From positions 1-64,000 of the forward strand of contig JBMOKT010000031.1 in NCBI GenBank assembly GCA_049323895.1: a stretch of DNA of 64,000 nt, in the 5' to 3' direction. The notes below the pieces were generated by a model. It saw nothing but the letters and a program-made list of their open reading frames with translations. It ran no database searches and had not been told where the DNA came from. The stretch's first letter is position 1, and each line of letters opens with the position of its first letter. Source of the stretch: JBMOKT01 sp049323895 (GTDB lineage Bacteria > Bacillota > Peptococcia > Peptococcales > BICA1-8). Below are positions 7,494 through 14,657 of the stretch, piece after piece. The position numbers were made by a program, and so were the translations under genes.

Positions 7494-8450
7494 TTAGTTA
7501 TGCATCTTATTATAATTATTCATTGGCATTTTAATATTTTCATGGTTTACAGTATCCTGGTTTATTATGTTTTCTTGATTATGTTCCGGTGCAACAATAT
7601 TATTGTTCTCATTCGATGTTGTTATTTCATTATTATCATGCATATTGTTAGTATTTTGTTTAGACGACATTCTTTCTGTGTTATCTGGCACCATATTAGA
7701 GTGCATACCAAATATCTCTTCAGGAGATGTCCCATTTTCTTTTAGAATGTTACGGATATGACCGTGTTGAATTTGTTCCATTTCTATGTTATATCCTTTC
7801 GAACTACTTGTCTGATAAATGTGATATTGGCTAGCAGTTAGATTTAATTCATTTGCCTTTGTAAGAAAGTCTTTATCATGTCGCTCCATCATCATTAAAC
7901 CTTGATATTCTTTAACAGCTAATCCTTCTAAAATAACCTTTTTTAATTTATCCTCTGAAATATAATGATTTGTACTTTCCTCCAAATCTATCAGATCTAT
8001 TAATATAATATCATTTTCATCTTCTGTTATTAGGCCACTTTTCTTTGCCTTCAGGGCTAGAATAGACATGGCCTCATATATATCTTTCCCTTTAAGGTCA
8101 TGTTGCTTTAAATCTTCTAAAGTGCTAGTATAGTTAGTTTTTATTACCCTATTATTATCATCAGTCCATATTTCCAAGCTTCCGGTAGTTAGCCCCATAC
8201 TTAAATAAGCGGCAGCAGCTTCTTCTGTAAAAAATGGATTTAAAAGTCCGGTGAAAAACACCAATAAAATTGCGGCAGCAACAGCCATTCCCCAAGGTTT
8301 TCTTAAACTTGTTATAGTTGGCTGATAATTTATAATCTGACCAACTTTATGGGATGGATTTTTAGGTATTTTGATAAACTGCCCATCCGCACTATAGCCT
8401 ACCGTATAATTTTTATCTATAGACATAATAATTAGTTGACTATTTTTCAA
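7494..8450 (-). CDS. RsgI-type membrane anti-sigma factor (partner of SigI 1) with Met/His/Asn-rich tail
   Basis: This 318-residue protein has the RsgI layout: a short cytoplasmic RsgI_N domain (residues 1-50) that would hold SigI, one membrane segment at about 53-71, a conserved extracytoplasmic RsgI domain (YLSMGLTTGSLEIWTDDNNRVI and on) and a long variable tail. In clostridial RsgI proteins the tail is the sensor, often a carbohydrate-binding module. Here it is low-complexity and rich in Asn, Met and His (SNMVPDNTERM, then NHENIKMPMNN at the end), with no carbohydrate module. It overlaps the sigI gene by four bases (ATGA), so the two are translationally coupled. What it senses is unknown; metal binding by Met/His is a guess. 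Confidence 0.85.
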   Translation of the reverse strand: MKNSQLIIMSIDKNYTVGYSADGQFIKIPKNPSHKVGQIINYQPTITSLRKPWGMAVAAAILLVFFTGLLNPFFTEEAAAAYLSMGLTTGSLEIWTDDNNRVIKTNYTSTLEDLKQHDLKGKDIYEAMSILALKAKKSGLITEDENDIILIDLIDLEESTNHYISEDKLKKVILEGLAVKEYQGLMMMERHDKDFLTKANELNLTASQYHIYQTSSSKGYNIEMEQIQHGHIRNILKENGTSPEEIFGMHSNMVPDNTERMSSKQNTNNMHDNNEITTSNENNNIVAPEHNQENIINQDTVNHENIKMPMNNYNKMHN

Positions 8451-9172
8451 ATGGACTCACTCCTATCTATATAAAAATTGGAAAATTTCTTTAATGGAGT
8501 AAGCTCTGGTTCAATAAGTATTAAAGTTAACGCAATAATGTATTTTCTGCCTCTTTCCAGGACCTTTCTACTTTGCCCAGTTGCCATAATCAACTGTTTA
8601 ATTGGTAGCTGTTTATAATGAATTAAGTGGTTAAGTAATTCCTGATTGTTTATTAGAATCTGACTAACTTCCTGTAAAGATTCTCTGGTATCTGAATGTT
8701 TAGGACAATCTTCAGGCAAGTCATTAATATCTATATTATATTCACTCAATTTAAATCTGTAATGTTCAATCAGAATAGCTAAGTTTTCCAAAGAGTTATT
8801 TTCGGTAAAATTTGCTATAGCCTCTTTATTGTTTAAAGCCTCTAGGTTATTAGTATTAGAACAGTTAATTAATAATTCACTATCATATTTTGACTGACTT
8901 CTAAAATAATCAATAAGACGCTTTTTAATTACTGAATAAGCAAAAGTAGAAAATTTTGCATTGCTTTTAATATCGTATGCATCAATGGCTTCATTAAAGG
9001 CTAATAGGCCAATGCTTAATTCTTCATCATTTTCCCAGCTTAAATATCTATTACAAATGCTGGAGCAAGTTTGTAATAGATACTTTTTGTGCTTGGCTAT
9101 CAGTTGCTCACGGATATTCTGATTACCATGCTGGGCTTGTAGAATATGATGTTTTAGTCTAAAAGAAAGCAT
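8447..9172 (-). CDS. sigI: SigI-family RNA polymerase sigma factor 1
   Basis: The 241-residue protein matches the SigI branch of sigma-70 factors: an N-terminal region 2 (LSWENDEELSIGLLAFNEAIDAY followed by FSTFAYSVIKKRLIDYFR) and the characteristic SigI C-terminal domain ending LPIKQLIMATGQSRKVLERGRKYIIA in place of a usual region 4. SigI factors are held at the membrane by RsgI and released on an outside signal. The start ATG 9172 is preceded by AAGGGG. No SigI-type promoter is seen directly upstream, unlike the second copy at 35528. It is clearly a paralogue of the gene at 35528 (same motifs in the same order). Confidence 0.9.
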   Translation of the reverse strand: MLSFRLKHHILQAQHGNQNIREQLIAKHKKYLLQTCSSICNRYLSWENDEELSIGLLAFNEAIDAYDIKSNAKFSTFAYSVIKKRLIDYFRSQSKYDSELLINCSNTNNLEALNNKEAIANFTENNSLENLAILIEHYRFKLSEYNIDINDLPEDCPKHSDTRESLQEVSQILINNQELLNHLIHYKQLPIKQLIMATGQSRKVLERGRKYIIALTLILIEPELTPLKKFSNFYIDRSESI

Positions 9173-9226
9173 GATGCCAACCCCTTGGTAAGTTTACTAA
9201 TAATTTAATTAACAATTGTAAAAAAG

Positions 9227-9265
9227 AGAACTGCGCACATATTAAGTTATATGTACGCATGTTCT
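9227..9265 (-). terminator. Rho-independent terminator of the secreted-protein gene
   Basis: On the minus strand, AGAACATGCGTACATAT (9265-9249) folds back on the imperfect complement ending at 9227 and is followed by CTTTTTT. It separates the 9315-9791 gene from sigI. Confidence 0.75.
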
Positions 9266-9314
9266 TGGTGGAAGTATATCAGAGAAGCCTATCATTATAA
9301 AATGTAATAATTAG

Positions 9315-9791
9315 TTATCTTCCCATCATCTGTCTATTCATACCACTGCTATGCATTTGAGGTCCCATCTGACTTCTAGCTATATTATTATTTGTACTAT
9401 TGTTTTCAAAGTTTCCATGCATCTGATTATGTGGCATGCTTTCATGAGTTTCCAACATCATTTCATAATTACCCTGATGAACCTCATCCATAACTTCTAG
9501 CATTTCCGATTGATTAGGCATAGTAGGATTCATTTTAATAATTCCGTCAGTTTCTTCATTATCTTTAGTAGATATATTAACCTCCGCATTCTTTTCTTGT
9601 TTTACCATTGAGGTATCTAGCATGTTTTGCATATTTACATTTTTCTCCTGCTGGGACATTTTAAATTGGGGTTCCATAGAATCCTTAATTTTAGGCATAA
9701 GATTTTCCACAGTGTCTGCATTGGCTACCCCTACCAAAGATAATCCCAACGCTACGGTTGTAATTGTTTTGATAAAATGTTTTTTTATCAT
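9315..9791 (-). CDS. Secreted Met/Asn/His-rich protein, likely SigI target
   Basis: The 158-residue protein has a typical Sec signal peptide with cleavage after VANA (about residue 25) and no lipobox. The mature part is hydrophilic, with 22 or so methionines, many Asn/Gln and several His, ending SSGMNRQMMGR. A central segment (MLEVMDEVHQGNYEMMLE) looks helical. The same layout, signal peptide plus Asn-rich linker plus Met/His helix, is seen in the protein at 33453. A SigI-type promoter lies 65 bases upstream (9856-9886) and a terminator closes the gene, so it is a single-gene unit next to sigI/rsgI. I do not recognise a family; extracytoplasmic metal binding is a possibility. Confidence 0.75.
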   Translation of the reverse strand: MIKKHFIKTITTVALGLSLVGVANADTVENLMPKIKDSMEPQFKMSQQEKNVNMQNMLDTSMVKQEKNAEVNISTKDNEETDGIIKMNPTMPNQSEMLEVMDEVHQGNYEMMLETHESMPHNQMHGNFENNSTNNNIARSQMGPQMHSSGMNRQMMGR

Positions 9792-9855
9792 TCTTAATTC
9801 CTCCTAGTAGTATTAAATAAGCGGTAAATCTTTTGTAGTTCCGCTTGCAACAAGT

Positions 9856-9886
9856 TATTCGGACTTAACTTAAAAATTTAGGGAGG
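9856..9886 (-). promoter_or_regulatory. SigI-type promoter for the secreted protein
   Basis: Read on the minus strand: CCTCCC (9886-9881), then TAAA and a spacer of 19 bases, then CGAATA (9861-9856). SigI promoters have a C-rich -35 and a CGAA-type -10. The -35 segment GACCTCCCTAAA is identical to that in front of sigI 2 at 35475. Confidence 0.65.
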
Positions 9887-10049
9887 TCGGCAATATCTTT
9901 TTTAAATAATTTTTTAAAAGAATTGCATTTTACTGGAGAGGTCAGATGCAAAGAAGTAATAAAAGTGTTAATGAATTAAATAAATTGGCTCATCTGGTTA
10001 AATAATATTACTATAAATAAAATACATAAGAATTATTGGAGGAAAGGAA

Positions 10050-10349
10050 ATGGCTAAAAATGTATTTAGATTAATATGTTTACTTATAATTATTAGTGTA
10101 CTTTTGGTAGCTTGTGTACCTCAGCGTCGTCCAATCCAAGATGAGACTAACTACTATAATGACAACATGATGGACAATATGACCAGAACTCAGGAATTTC
10201 GTAATGGAATGGTTGAAATGATGAAAACACCAGAAATGCGCCAAGCTATGGTGGAAATGATGAAGACTCCTGAAATGAGGCAGGCCATGGTTGAAGTGAT
10301 GAAGACACCGGAAATGCAAAGTGTTTTGGAAGAAGTATTCAAGAAATAA
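10050..10349 (+). CDS. Short lipoprotein with 13-residue tandem repeats
   Basis: A 99-residue lipoprotein: hydrophobic signal with lipobox LVAC (Cys24 region), an Asn/Tyr/Met-rich linker, then three near-identical 13-residue units of the form MVEMMKTPEMRQA covering about residues 55-93. The repeats are amphipathic and Met/Glu-rich, so the mature protein is probably a short helical rod on the membrane surface. At DNA level the 39-base units differ mainly at third codon positions, which suggests selection on the protein rather than a very recent duplication. The ribosome binding site TTGGAGGAAAGG is strong. I know no function; similar TPEM repeats occur in small lipoproteins of spore formers. 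Confidence 0.75.
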   Translation: MAKNVFRLICLLIIISVLLVACVPQRRPIQDETNYYNDNMMDNMTRTQEFRNGMVEMMKTPEMRQAMVEMMKTPEMRQAMVEVMKTPEMQSVLEEVFKK

Positions 10350-10507
10350 ACTAACTTAAATTGATTATTTAAAAGATCATAGAATTTTTCTTTTATAGTT
10401 AACTACAAAATACTATCTAGAGATGTGGGTTAATGGACTAATGTTCTCTAATAAAGTTAGATGGCTAAGGAAATAAAGTTATTAAAATCTATAATTGTAA
10501 TAAAAAT

Positions 10508-10565
10508 TTCATAAAATATCCACATATTGCTCTAAAGTTTAACAAATTTTTAATATATATATAAT
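10508..10565 (+). promoter_or_regulatory. Putative regulated promoter of the small gene at 10682
   Basis: TTCATAAAATATCCA (10508-10522) is identical to 12399-12413 and is followed at nearly the same distance by TATAAT (10560-10565; 52 bases from start to start, 53 in the other copy). Hexamer-like half sites recur at 11-base steps (TTCATA, TCCACA, CTCTAA, AACAAA), as for OmpR/PhoB-family regulators. The rest of the 332-base gap 10350-10681 is AT-rich with no other feature seen. Confidence 0.45.
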
Positions 10566-10681
10566 TATAGATTATTTGAGGAAGTTTCAATTTGCTCTTA
10601 AATGGTAGGTTTTTTGGCACATATTGATTTAGTAGATCTTGGGTAATGGCAATAAAATAATAAATTTTGGGAGAGATTAAA

Positions 10682-10864
10682 ATGACTGATATTCAATACA
10701 TAACCTTAAAAAAAGAGCGAGGTAGACTATTGGATGCTTGGCGAAATGCAGATATTGTAAAAAAGAACTCAATTCTAATGCGCATTACTGATATTGATGA
10801 GGAGTTAGAGAAATACCAAAAAAATAATTGTATCTCTAATGAAAGAAGATATATACGTAAGTAA
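10682..10864 (+). CDS. Small hypothetical protein
   Basis: A 60-residue, charged, probably helical cytoplasmic protein with no recognisable domain. GGGAGAG sits seven bases before ATG 10682, and a terminator follows at 10930, so it is a plausible single-gene unit. The promoter region shares a 15-base element with the methyltransferase gene at 12604. Function unknown. Confidence 0.5.
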   Translation: MTDIQYITLKKERGRLLDAWRNADIVKKNSILMRITDIDEELEKYQKNNCISNERRYIRK

Positions 10865-10929
10865 TTTCTTATAGGATGCTTTCTTAATTATATATCCAAA
10901 AAAATAATTATTACCATTGAATAAAGTAC

Positions 10930-10964
10930 CCCACTTTCGATGCATAAAAGTGGGTTAGTTTTTT
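10930..10964. terminator. Terminator between convergent genes
   Basis: CCCACTTT (10930-10937) and AAAGTGGG (10947-10954) form the stem, with TTTTTT at 10959-10964 for the + strand. Confidence 0.85.
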
Positions 10965-12165
10965 ATCTGCTATTTCCTACTAAGTTATACTTATCTAAAA
11001 TCCTAATAAATGCATCAACTACCTCGGGGTCAAACTGTGAACCTTTATTCTTAACTAATTCCTGAACAGCAACTTCATAGGATAATGCTGGGCGGTATGG
11101 TCTTTTTGTAGTCATGGCATCAAAAGTATCTGCAACAGAAACTATTCGAGCTTCAAGAGGTATATCCTCACCCTTTAATCCAAAGGGATAACCATTACCG
11201 TCAAATCGCTCATGATGGCTTCTTACTATTGAGAGAAACTGATTAGATTTACTCAAGTGAGATAGTATTTGAGCCCCAATTAAAGGATGCTGCTTTATTG
11301 TTTCATATTCTATGTCACTGAGGGGTCCAACCTTGTTAAGAATAGCATCTTTAATTCCGATTTTACCAATATCGTGAAGTTTAGCTATATTTTCAATCCT
11401 AATGACATCTCTCTTGGAAAATCCAAATTCTTTAGCTATTAAAGAAGAATAGTAGGATACATTTAGTGAATGCTGCAGGGTATAATTGTCTTTAGCATTA
11501 ATACTATCTAATAAGCTATTAATTGAGCCTAAATATAGTTGATTTCTTGATACAATAATTTGTGCAAATTTATAGTTAGTAAAAGTTAATAGAAGCGACA
11601 GTAAGAGGCCATTTATAAGAAGATAACTTTTTATTCTTTTGGTTTCATTAATAATCTTTTGAGCCCTTATTTCCACTCCCACTAAACCTATAATTTTTTT
11701 ATTAATCTCTACTGGGGCAAAAGCATTAAGGAAAGTATTACCTTTATTTACTTGCAAATGTTGATCAAAACTTTCCTTATTTAATATGTAAGTATTATAA
11801 GCAATTTCTCCGATAAGGTACTCTATATTTATCGGTGTATCTTTTGTGTCTGCTACTTTCTGAAACGTGCCTTGATTATTATGTAAATAATAAATGTAAA
11901 GTAAATTTTTATTATGATTAAGTGTATTTATAAGATGTTGTTTTACTCCAAAATAAAATTCGGGACTTATATTATCTTCCGAAAAAAACATCTTACTACT
12001 AGAATTTATTAGGGAGCTAGTTGCTTTTGCAATTGTTACTGCCTCATTGCCCAAATTATCGATAAGGTAATCGTATATTTTGTTGTATATATGAATGCCA
12101 CCAAATACAATTAATAATAAAGATATAATCATTAGAACTGCAAAATATTTTTTTGTAGCTGACAT
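10963..12165 (-). CDS. HD-GYP domain cyclic-di-GMP phosphodiesterase-like membrane protein
   Basis: A 400-residue protein with an N-terminal membrane segment (about residues 8-26), an extracytoplasmic sensor region, a second membrane segment at about 180-195 and a C-terminal HD-GYP domain. The catalytic signatures are complete: HDIGKIGI (metal-binding HD), HHERFDGNGYP (the GYP motif) and DTFDAMTTKRPY. HD-GYP enzymes break down c-di-GMP. A c-di-GMP-I riboswitch is present at 37926 in this window, so this second messenger is clearly in use. The start ATG 12165 is followed directly by the anchor; GAGGTG precedes it. The signal sensed is unknown. Confidence 0.9.
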   Translation of the reverse strand: MSATKKYFAVLMIISLLLIVFGGIHIYNKIYDYLIDNLGNEAVTIAKATSSLINSSSKMFFSEDNISPEFYFGVKQHLINTLNHNKNLLYIYYLHNNQGTFQKVADTKDTPINIEYLIGEIAYNTYILNKESFDQHLQVNKGNTFLNAFAPVEINKKIIGLVGVEIRAQKIINETKRIKSYLLINGLLLSLLLTFTNYKFAQIIVSRNQLYLGSINSLLDSINAKDNYTLQHSLNVSYYSSLIAKEFGFSKRDVIRIENIAKLHDIGKIGIKDAILNKVGPLSDIEYETIKQHPLIGAQILSHLSKSNQFLSIVRSHHERFDGNGYPFGLKGEDIPLEARIVSVADTFDAMTTKRPYRPALSYEVAVQELVKNKGSQFDPEVVDAFIRILDKYNLVGNSR

Positions 12166-12398
12166 TATTCACCTCTACATAATTTATTTACAAGACAATT
12201 AAAGATTTATTGCTTTTTTCTCCTATACTTAAAGGGATAACCTAAAATATTCTATCTTGATACTCTTACAAATAGTAGTATATCCTGTAATAATGTAGTA
12301 AATTTTAGAGAAAAATGAATTTTTTGTGAATTTTATATACATAAATAACATTATCTCGTAAAGGTAGAGAATTGCTGATAATGAATTAAACCTAAAAA

Positions 12399-12457
12399 TT
12401 CATAAAATATCCATATTTATGCCTTAGTTTGGTCATATTCCTCTGTTAATATATAAT
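12399..12457 (+). promoter_or_regulatory. Putative regulated promoter of the methyltransferase gene
   Basis: TTCATAAAATATCCA at 12399-12413, half sites at 11-base steps (TTCATA, TCCATA, GCCTTA, GTCATA), a weak -35 TTGGTC (12429) 17 bases before TATAAT (12452-12457). The same architecture occurs at 10508. A ribosome-binding-like AAGGAGG at about 12472 is followed by no clear gene before 12604. Otherwise 12166-12603 holds nothing I recognise. Confidence 0.45.
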
Positions 12458-12603
12458 CACACAATAAACCTAAGGAGGAATTTAACCATTGCAAATAATA
12501 TATTTGCAAAGAATTTATTTGTCTATGATTTAAGAAGGGGTTAATAAATATTAGATTTTACAAATAGTATTATTGTTTATTAATAATTTAAGGAGGTGGT
12601 GGT

Positions 12604-13239
12604 TTGGTGAACATCAGTGATACAGAGGTAATTAAAGCTAAATATAATAAAAAAGCTTCTTCATATGATATGGCCTTAGGTCCAATGGAGAAAATGATGA
12701 TGGGAAAATGGAGAAAATTATTATGTTCCAAAGCAAATGGCTTAGTATTAGAAGCAGGAGTAGGGACAGGTGCTAATTTAGTTCACTATCCTGAAAAAAG
12801 TAACATAGAAAAGGTAATCGGTATAGATTTTAGTCCGAAAATGCTAGAAGTTGCTAAAAGAAAAGTAACATTGGCCAAGGTCCCTGTTAAGCTTCTAGAG
12901 GCTGATATTCAAAAACTGCCTTTTGAAGATAATATATTTGATACCATAATAACAGCCTGTGTTTTTTGCTCTGTTCCAGACCCGGTATTGGGGTTTAAAG
13001 AATTAAGGAGAGTTATTAAACCTAATGGTAACTTGTATCTTCTTGAGCATGTTAGAAGTGAGGGAATATTCTTAGGACCATTAATGGATAGGTTGAATCC
13101 TTTATCTGTGAAGTTAGGCGGAGTAAATATTAATAGAAGAACAGAAAAAAATATTAAACTATCGGGAATGGAAATTATCTCAAGTGAACCTCTCTTTAAA
13201 GATATAGTGAAGTTATTAACTGTATCACCAAATAAATAA
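12604..13239 (+). CDS. Class I SAM-dependent methyltransferase
   Basis: A 211-residue cytoplasmic methyltransferase of the Methyltransf_11 type. The SAM-binding motif I is VLEAGVGTGANL, followed by IGIDFSPKMLEVAKRK (acidic residue for the ribose) and motif RVIKPNGNLYLLEHV. The substrate cannot be read from the sequence; the C-terminal part resembles UbiE-like or METTL7-like enzymes rather than ArsM (no conserved cysteine set). The start is either TTG 12604 or GTG 12607, both at usable distance from AGGAGG (12591-12596). It lies 690 bases before the arsenic operon and is separated from it by two terminators, so it is not part of it. Confidence 0.85.
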   Translation: MVNISDTEVIKAKYNKKASSYDMALGPMEKMMMGKWRKLLCSKANGLVLEAGVGTGANLVHYPEKSNIEKVIGIDFSPKMLEVAKRKVTLAKVPVKLLEADIQKLPFEDNIFDTIITACVFCSVPDPVLGFKELRRVIKPNGNLYLLEHVRSEGIFLGPLMDRLNPLSVKLGGVNINRRTEKNIKLSGMEIISSEPLFKDIVKLLTVSPNK

Positions 13240-13302
13240 AGTTTCACATTTTAATAACGAATTAGCCAAAGAAAATTCAAAAAGTTAGCCTATAATGTTA
13301 GC

Positions 13303-13405
13303 ATGCCTCGGCATTTAATATATATGAGGTGTAAGCAAAATGCCCCCAGCTTGACCTCACTACACACCTCCTTAACGCAGGGAATTATCCCTGCATTTTC
13401 TTTTT
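13303..13405 (+). ncRNA. Candidate small RNA with C-rich, anti-Shine-Dalgarno-like regions
   Basis: A TATAAT box (13291-13296) is followed by about 100 bases without a reading frame and ends in a strong terminator: GCAGGGA (13377-13383), loop ATTA, TCCCTGC (13388-13394), T-rich tail to 13405. Inside, ATGC-CTCG-GCAT is a small hairpin, and TGAGGT (13324) pairs with ACCTCA (13354) around AAGC/GCTT, leaving a loop with GCCCCC. The linker before the terminator reads CACACCTCCTTA, complementary to ribosome binding sites. Such C-rich single-stranded patches are typical of base-pairing small RNAs of Firmicutes (RsaE/RoxS class). No clear -35 is seen. This is a prediction. Confidence 0.5.
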
Positions 13406-13536
13406 GGAAGATAAGTATGAATTTTATTTTGTAAGCCATTACCTAGGTTGTGAAAGATAAAGATGTGTACAAGATTTTTACTTTAGACAATTAAATTTTT
13501 TTAGTTTTAGTGGCTTAAAACAAGGGAAAAGACTGT

Positions 13537-13698
13537 CGGATACTACCGGAATGGGTGTCCGGATGTTTCAGAAATACGCACTCAGTGAGTATACTTTTGA
13601 AAAGTAAATCTTCTCTAAACTCAACTTGTTCAAGTGCTAGTATTACATGAAATTTAGTATGCCTGTTAGGGTGGTTTAAATCCCCTACAGGCTTTTTT
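13537..13698 (+). ncRNA. Structured region ending in a terminator, possible second small RNA
   Basis: CGGATAC (13537-13543) pairs with GTGTCCG (13555-13561), and shorter hairpins follow (ACTTT/AAAGT near 13593; ACTTG/CAAGT near 13624). It ends in a good terminator: GCCTGT (13661) with ACAGGC (13687-13692) and the inner GGG/CCC, then TTTTTT (13693-13698). There is no gene within the region and none directly downstream in reach, because the arsenic operon has its own promoter. It does not match a riboswitch class I know. No clear promoter was found. Confidence 0.35.
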
Positions 13699-13850
13699 AA
13701 TATTTAAATTATTATGCCTTGGAAAAACTAAATTGACTTAAAACACTTATAGGATAATTAAATTAGAACAAAAGAATGATAATAAATCAGGCTGTATATA
13801 GACTAAGATGAATATTAAGTTTGTTATCTTGCTAATTTACATAGGGTGTA

Positions 13851-13906
13851 TTGACTTTATATAGATGAAAGTATATTATTTTATATATAGATATTGATCT
13901 ATATAT
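13851..13906 (+). promoter_or_regulatory. Arsenic operon promoter and ArsR operator
   Basis: TTGACT (13851-13856), a 17-base spacer and TATTAT (13874-13879) form a good SigA promoter. Just downstream, ATATATAGAT (13883-13892) and ATCTATATAT (13897-13906) are a perfect 10-base inverted repeat with four bases between. Its position over the start site fits repression by ArsR and release by arsenite. Confidence 0.75.
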
Positions 13907-13925
13907 TCTTTGAGAGGTGAGCCAA

Positions 13926-14252
13926 ATGAAGCAGAATTATGATGATAATGCCAAAATCATCAAAGCACTATCGGAGCCCAATAGGCTTAAAATAATTGAT
14001 ATTTTGTCTTGTGGAGAAAAGTGTGCCTGTGATATATTAGAAGATTTCAATTTTACACAACCAACACTTTCGCATCATATGAAGGTTTTAATGGAATGTG
14101 GACTTGTAGATTTAAGAAAGGAGGGTCAGTGGAGTTACTATTCCCTAAATAACGGCAATTGTAATAAGCTAATATTGTTTCTTATGAATATTGTAACCGA
14201 TACAGATGAATGCATTTGTAAAGACAAGTCAAAATGTGAATGTAAAGAATAG
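13926..14252 (+). CDS. arsR: ArsR arsenic-responsive repressor
   Basis: A 108-residue winged-helix repressor of the ArsR/SmtB family that releases DNA when arsenite binds. The helix carrying the metal site reads SCGEKCACDILEDF, with the CAC pair at the place of the classic CXC of ArsR, and the recognition helix region is FTQPTLSHHMKVL followed by the wing LRKEGQWSYYSL. The C terminus adds five extra cysteines (CICKDKSKCEC). I chose ATG 13926, six bases after GAGAGGTGA; an upstream GTG overlaps that site. It heads the arsRDA-CoADR-acr3 operon and sits just after the palindromic operator. Confidence 0.93.
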   Translation: MKQNYDDNAKIIKALSEPNRLKIIDILSCGEKCACDILEDFNFTQPTLSHHMKVLMECGLVDLRKEGQWSYYSLNNGNCNKLILFLMNIVTDTDECICKDKSKCECKE

Positions 14253-14264
14253 GAGTGTTTGATT

Positions 14265-14636
14265 ATGAAGAAAATGATTATATTTGAACCAGCTATGTGC
14301 TGTTCAACAGGAGTTTGTGGCCCATCAGTAGACAAAGAGTTATTAAGAGTTTCCACAGTAATAAACAACTTGAAAAATAATGGTGTATTAGTAGAAAGGT
14401 ATAATCTTTCAAGTAATCCACAAATATTTATTGACAATAAAGAAATTAATAAAATATTAAATATTGAAGGAATAGAAGTGCTTCCTGTTACTATGGTTGA
14501 TGGTGTAGTTGTAAAAACTAAGATTTATCCAACTGATAAAGAGTTCAGCAAACTATTAGATGTTCCAGAGAATTATTTAAAATCTGTTGTAAAGAAAGCA
14601 TCTCAAGGATGTTGTGGGCCTGAAGGTTGTTGCTAA
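14265..14636 (+). CDS. arsD: ArsD arsenite metallochaperone
   Basis: A 123-residue cytoplasmic chaperone that hands arsenite to ArsA. The key cysteines are present: the MCCSTGVCG segment near the N terminus (the Cys12-Cys13-Cys18 site of known ArsD) and vicinal pairs at the C terminus (GCCGPEGCC). The start ATG 14265 is nine bases after AGGAG, which overlaps the end of arsR; an in-frame TTG at 14259 is too close. It stands directly between arsR and arsA, its usual place, with 21 bases to arsA. Confidence 0.95.
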   Translation: MKKMIIFEPAMCCSTGVCGPSVDKELLRVSTVINNLKNNGVLVERYNLSSNPQIFIDNKEINKILNIEGIEVLPVTMVDGVVVKTKIYPTDKEFSKLLDVPENYLKSVVKKASQGCCGPEGCC

Positions 14637-14657
14637 TATAGAAAGAGGGATTTAATA

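Noticed and set aside
7488..7745. Plus-strand frame inside the rsgI 1 tail
   Set aside because: Hydrophobic composition comes from the reverse reading of Asn/His codons; the RsgI frame is coupled to sigI and is the real one.
10080..10319. Minus-strand His-rich repeat frame opposite the repeat lipoprotein
   Set aside because: The repeat is mirrored on both strands; only the + strand has signal peptide, lipobox and ribosome binding site.
14138..14437. Minus-strand frame over the arsR-arsD junction
   Set aside because: Covers two well-supported genes in the opposite direction and has no ribosome binding site.
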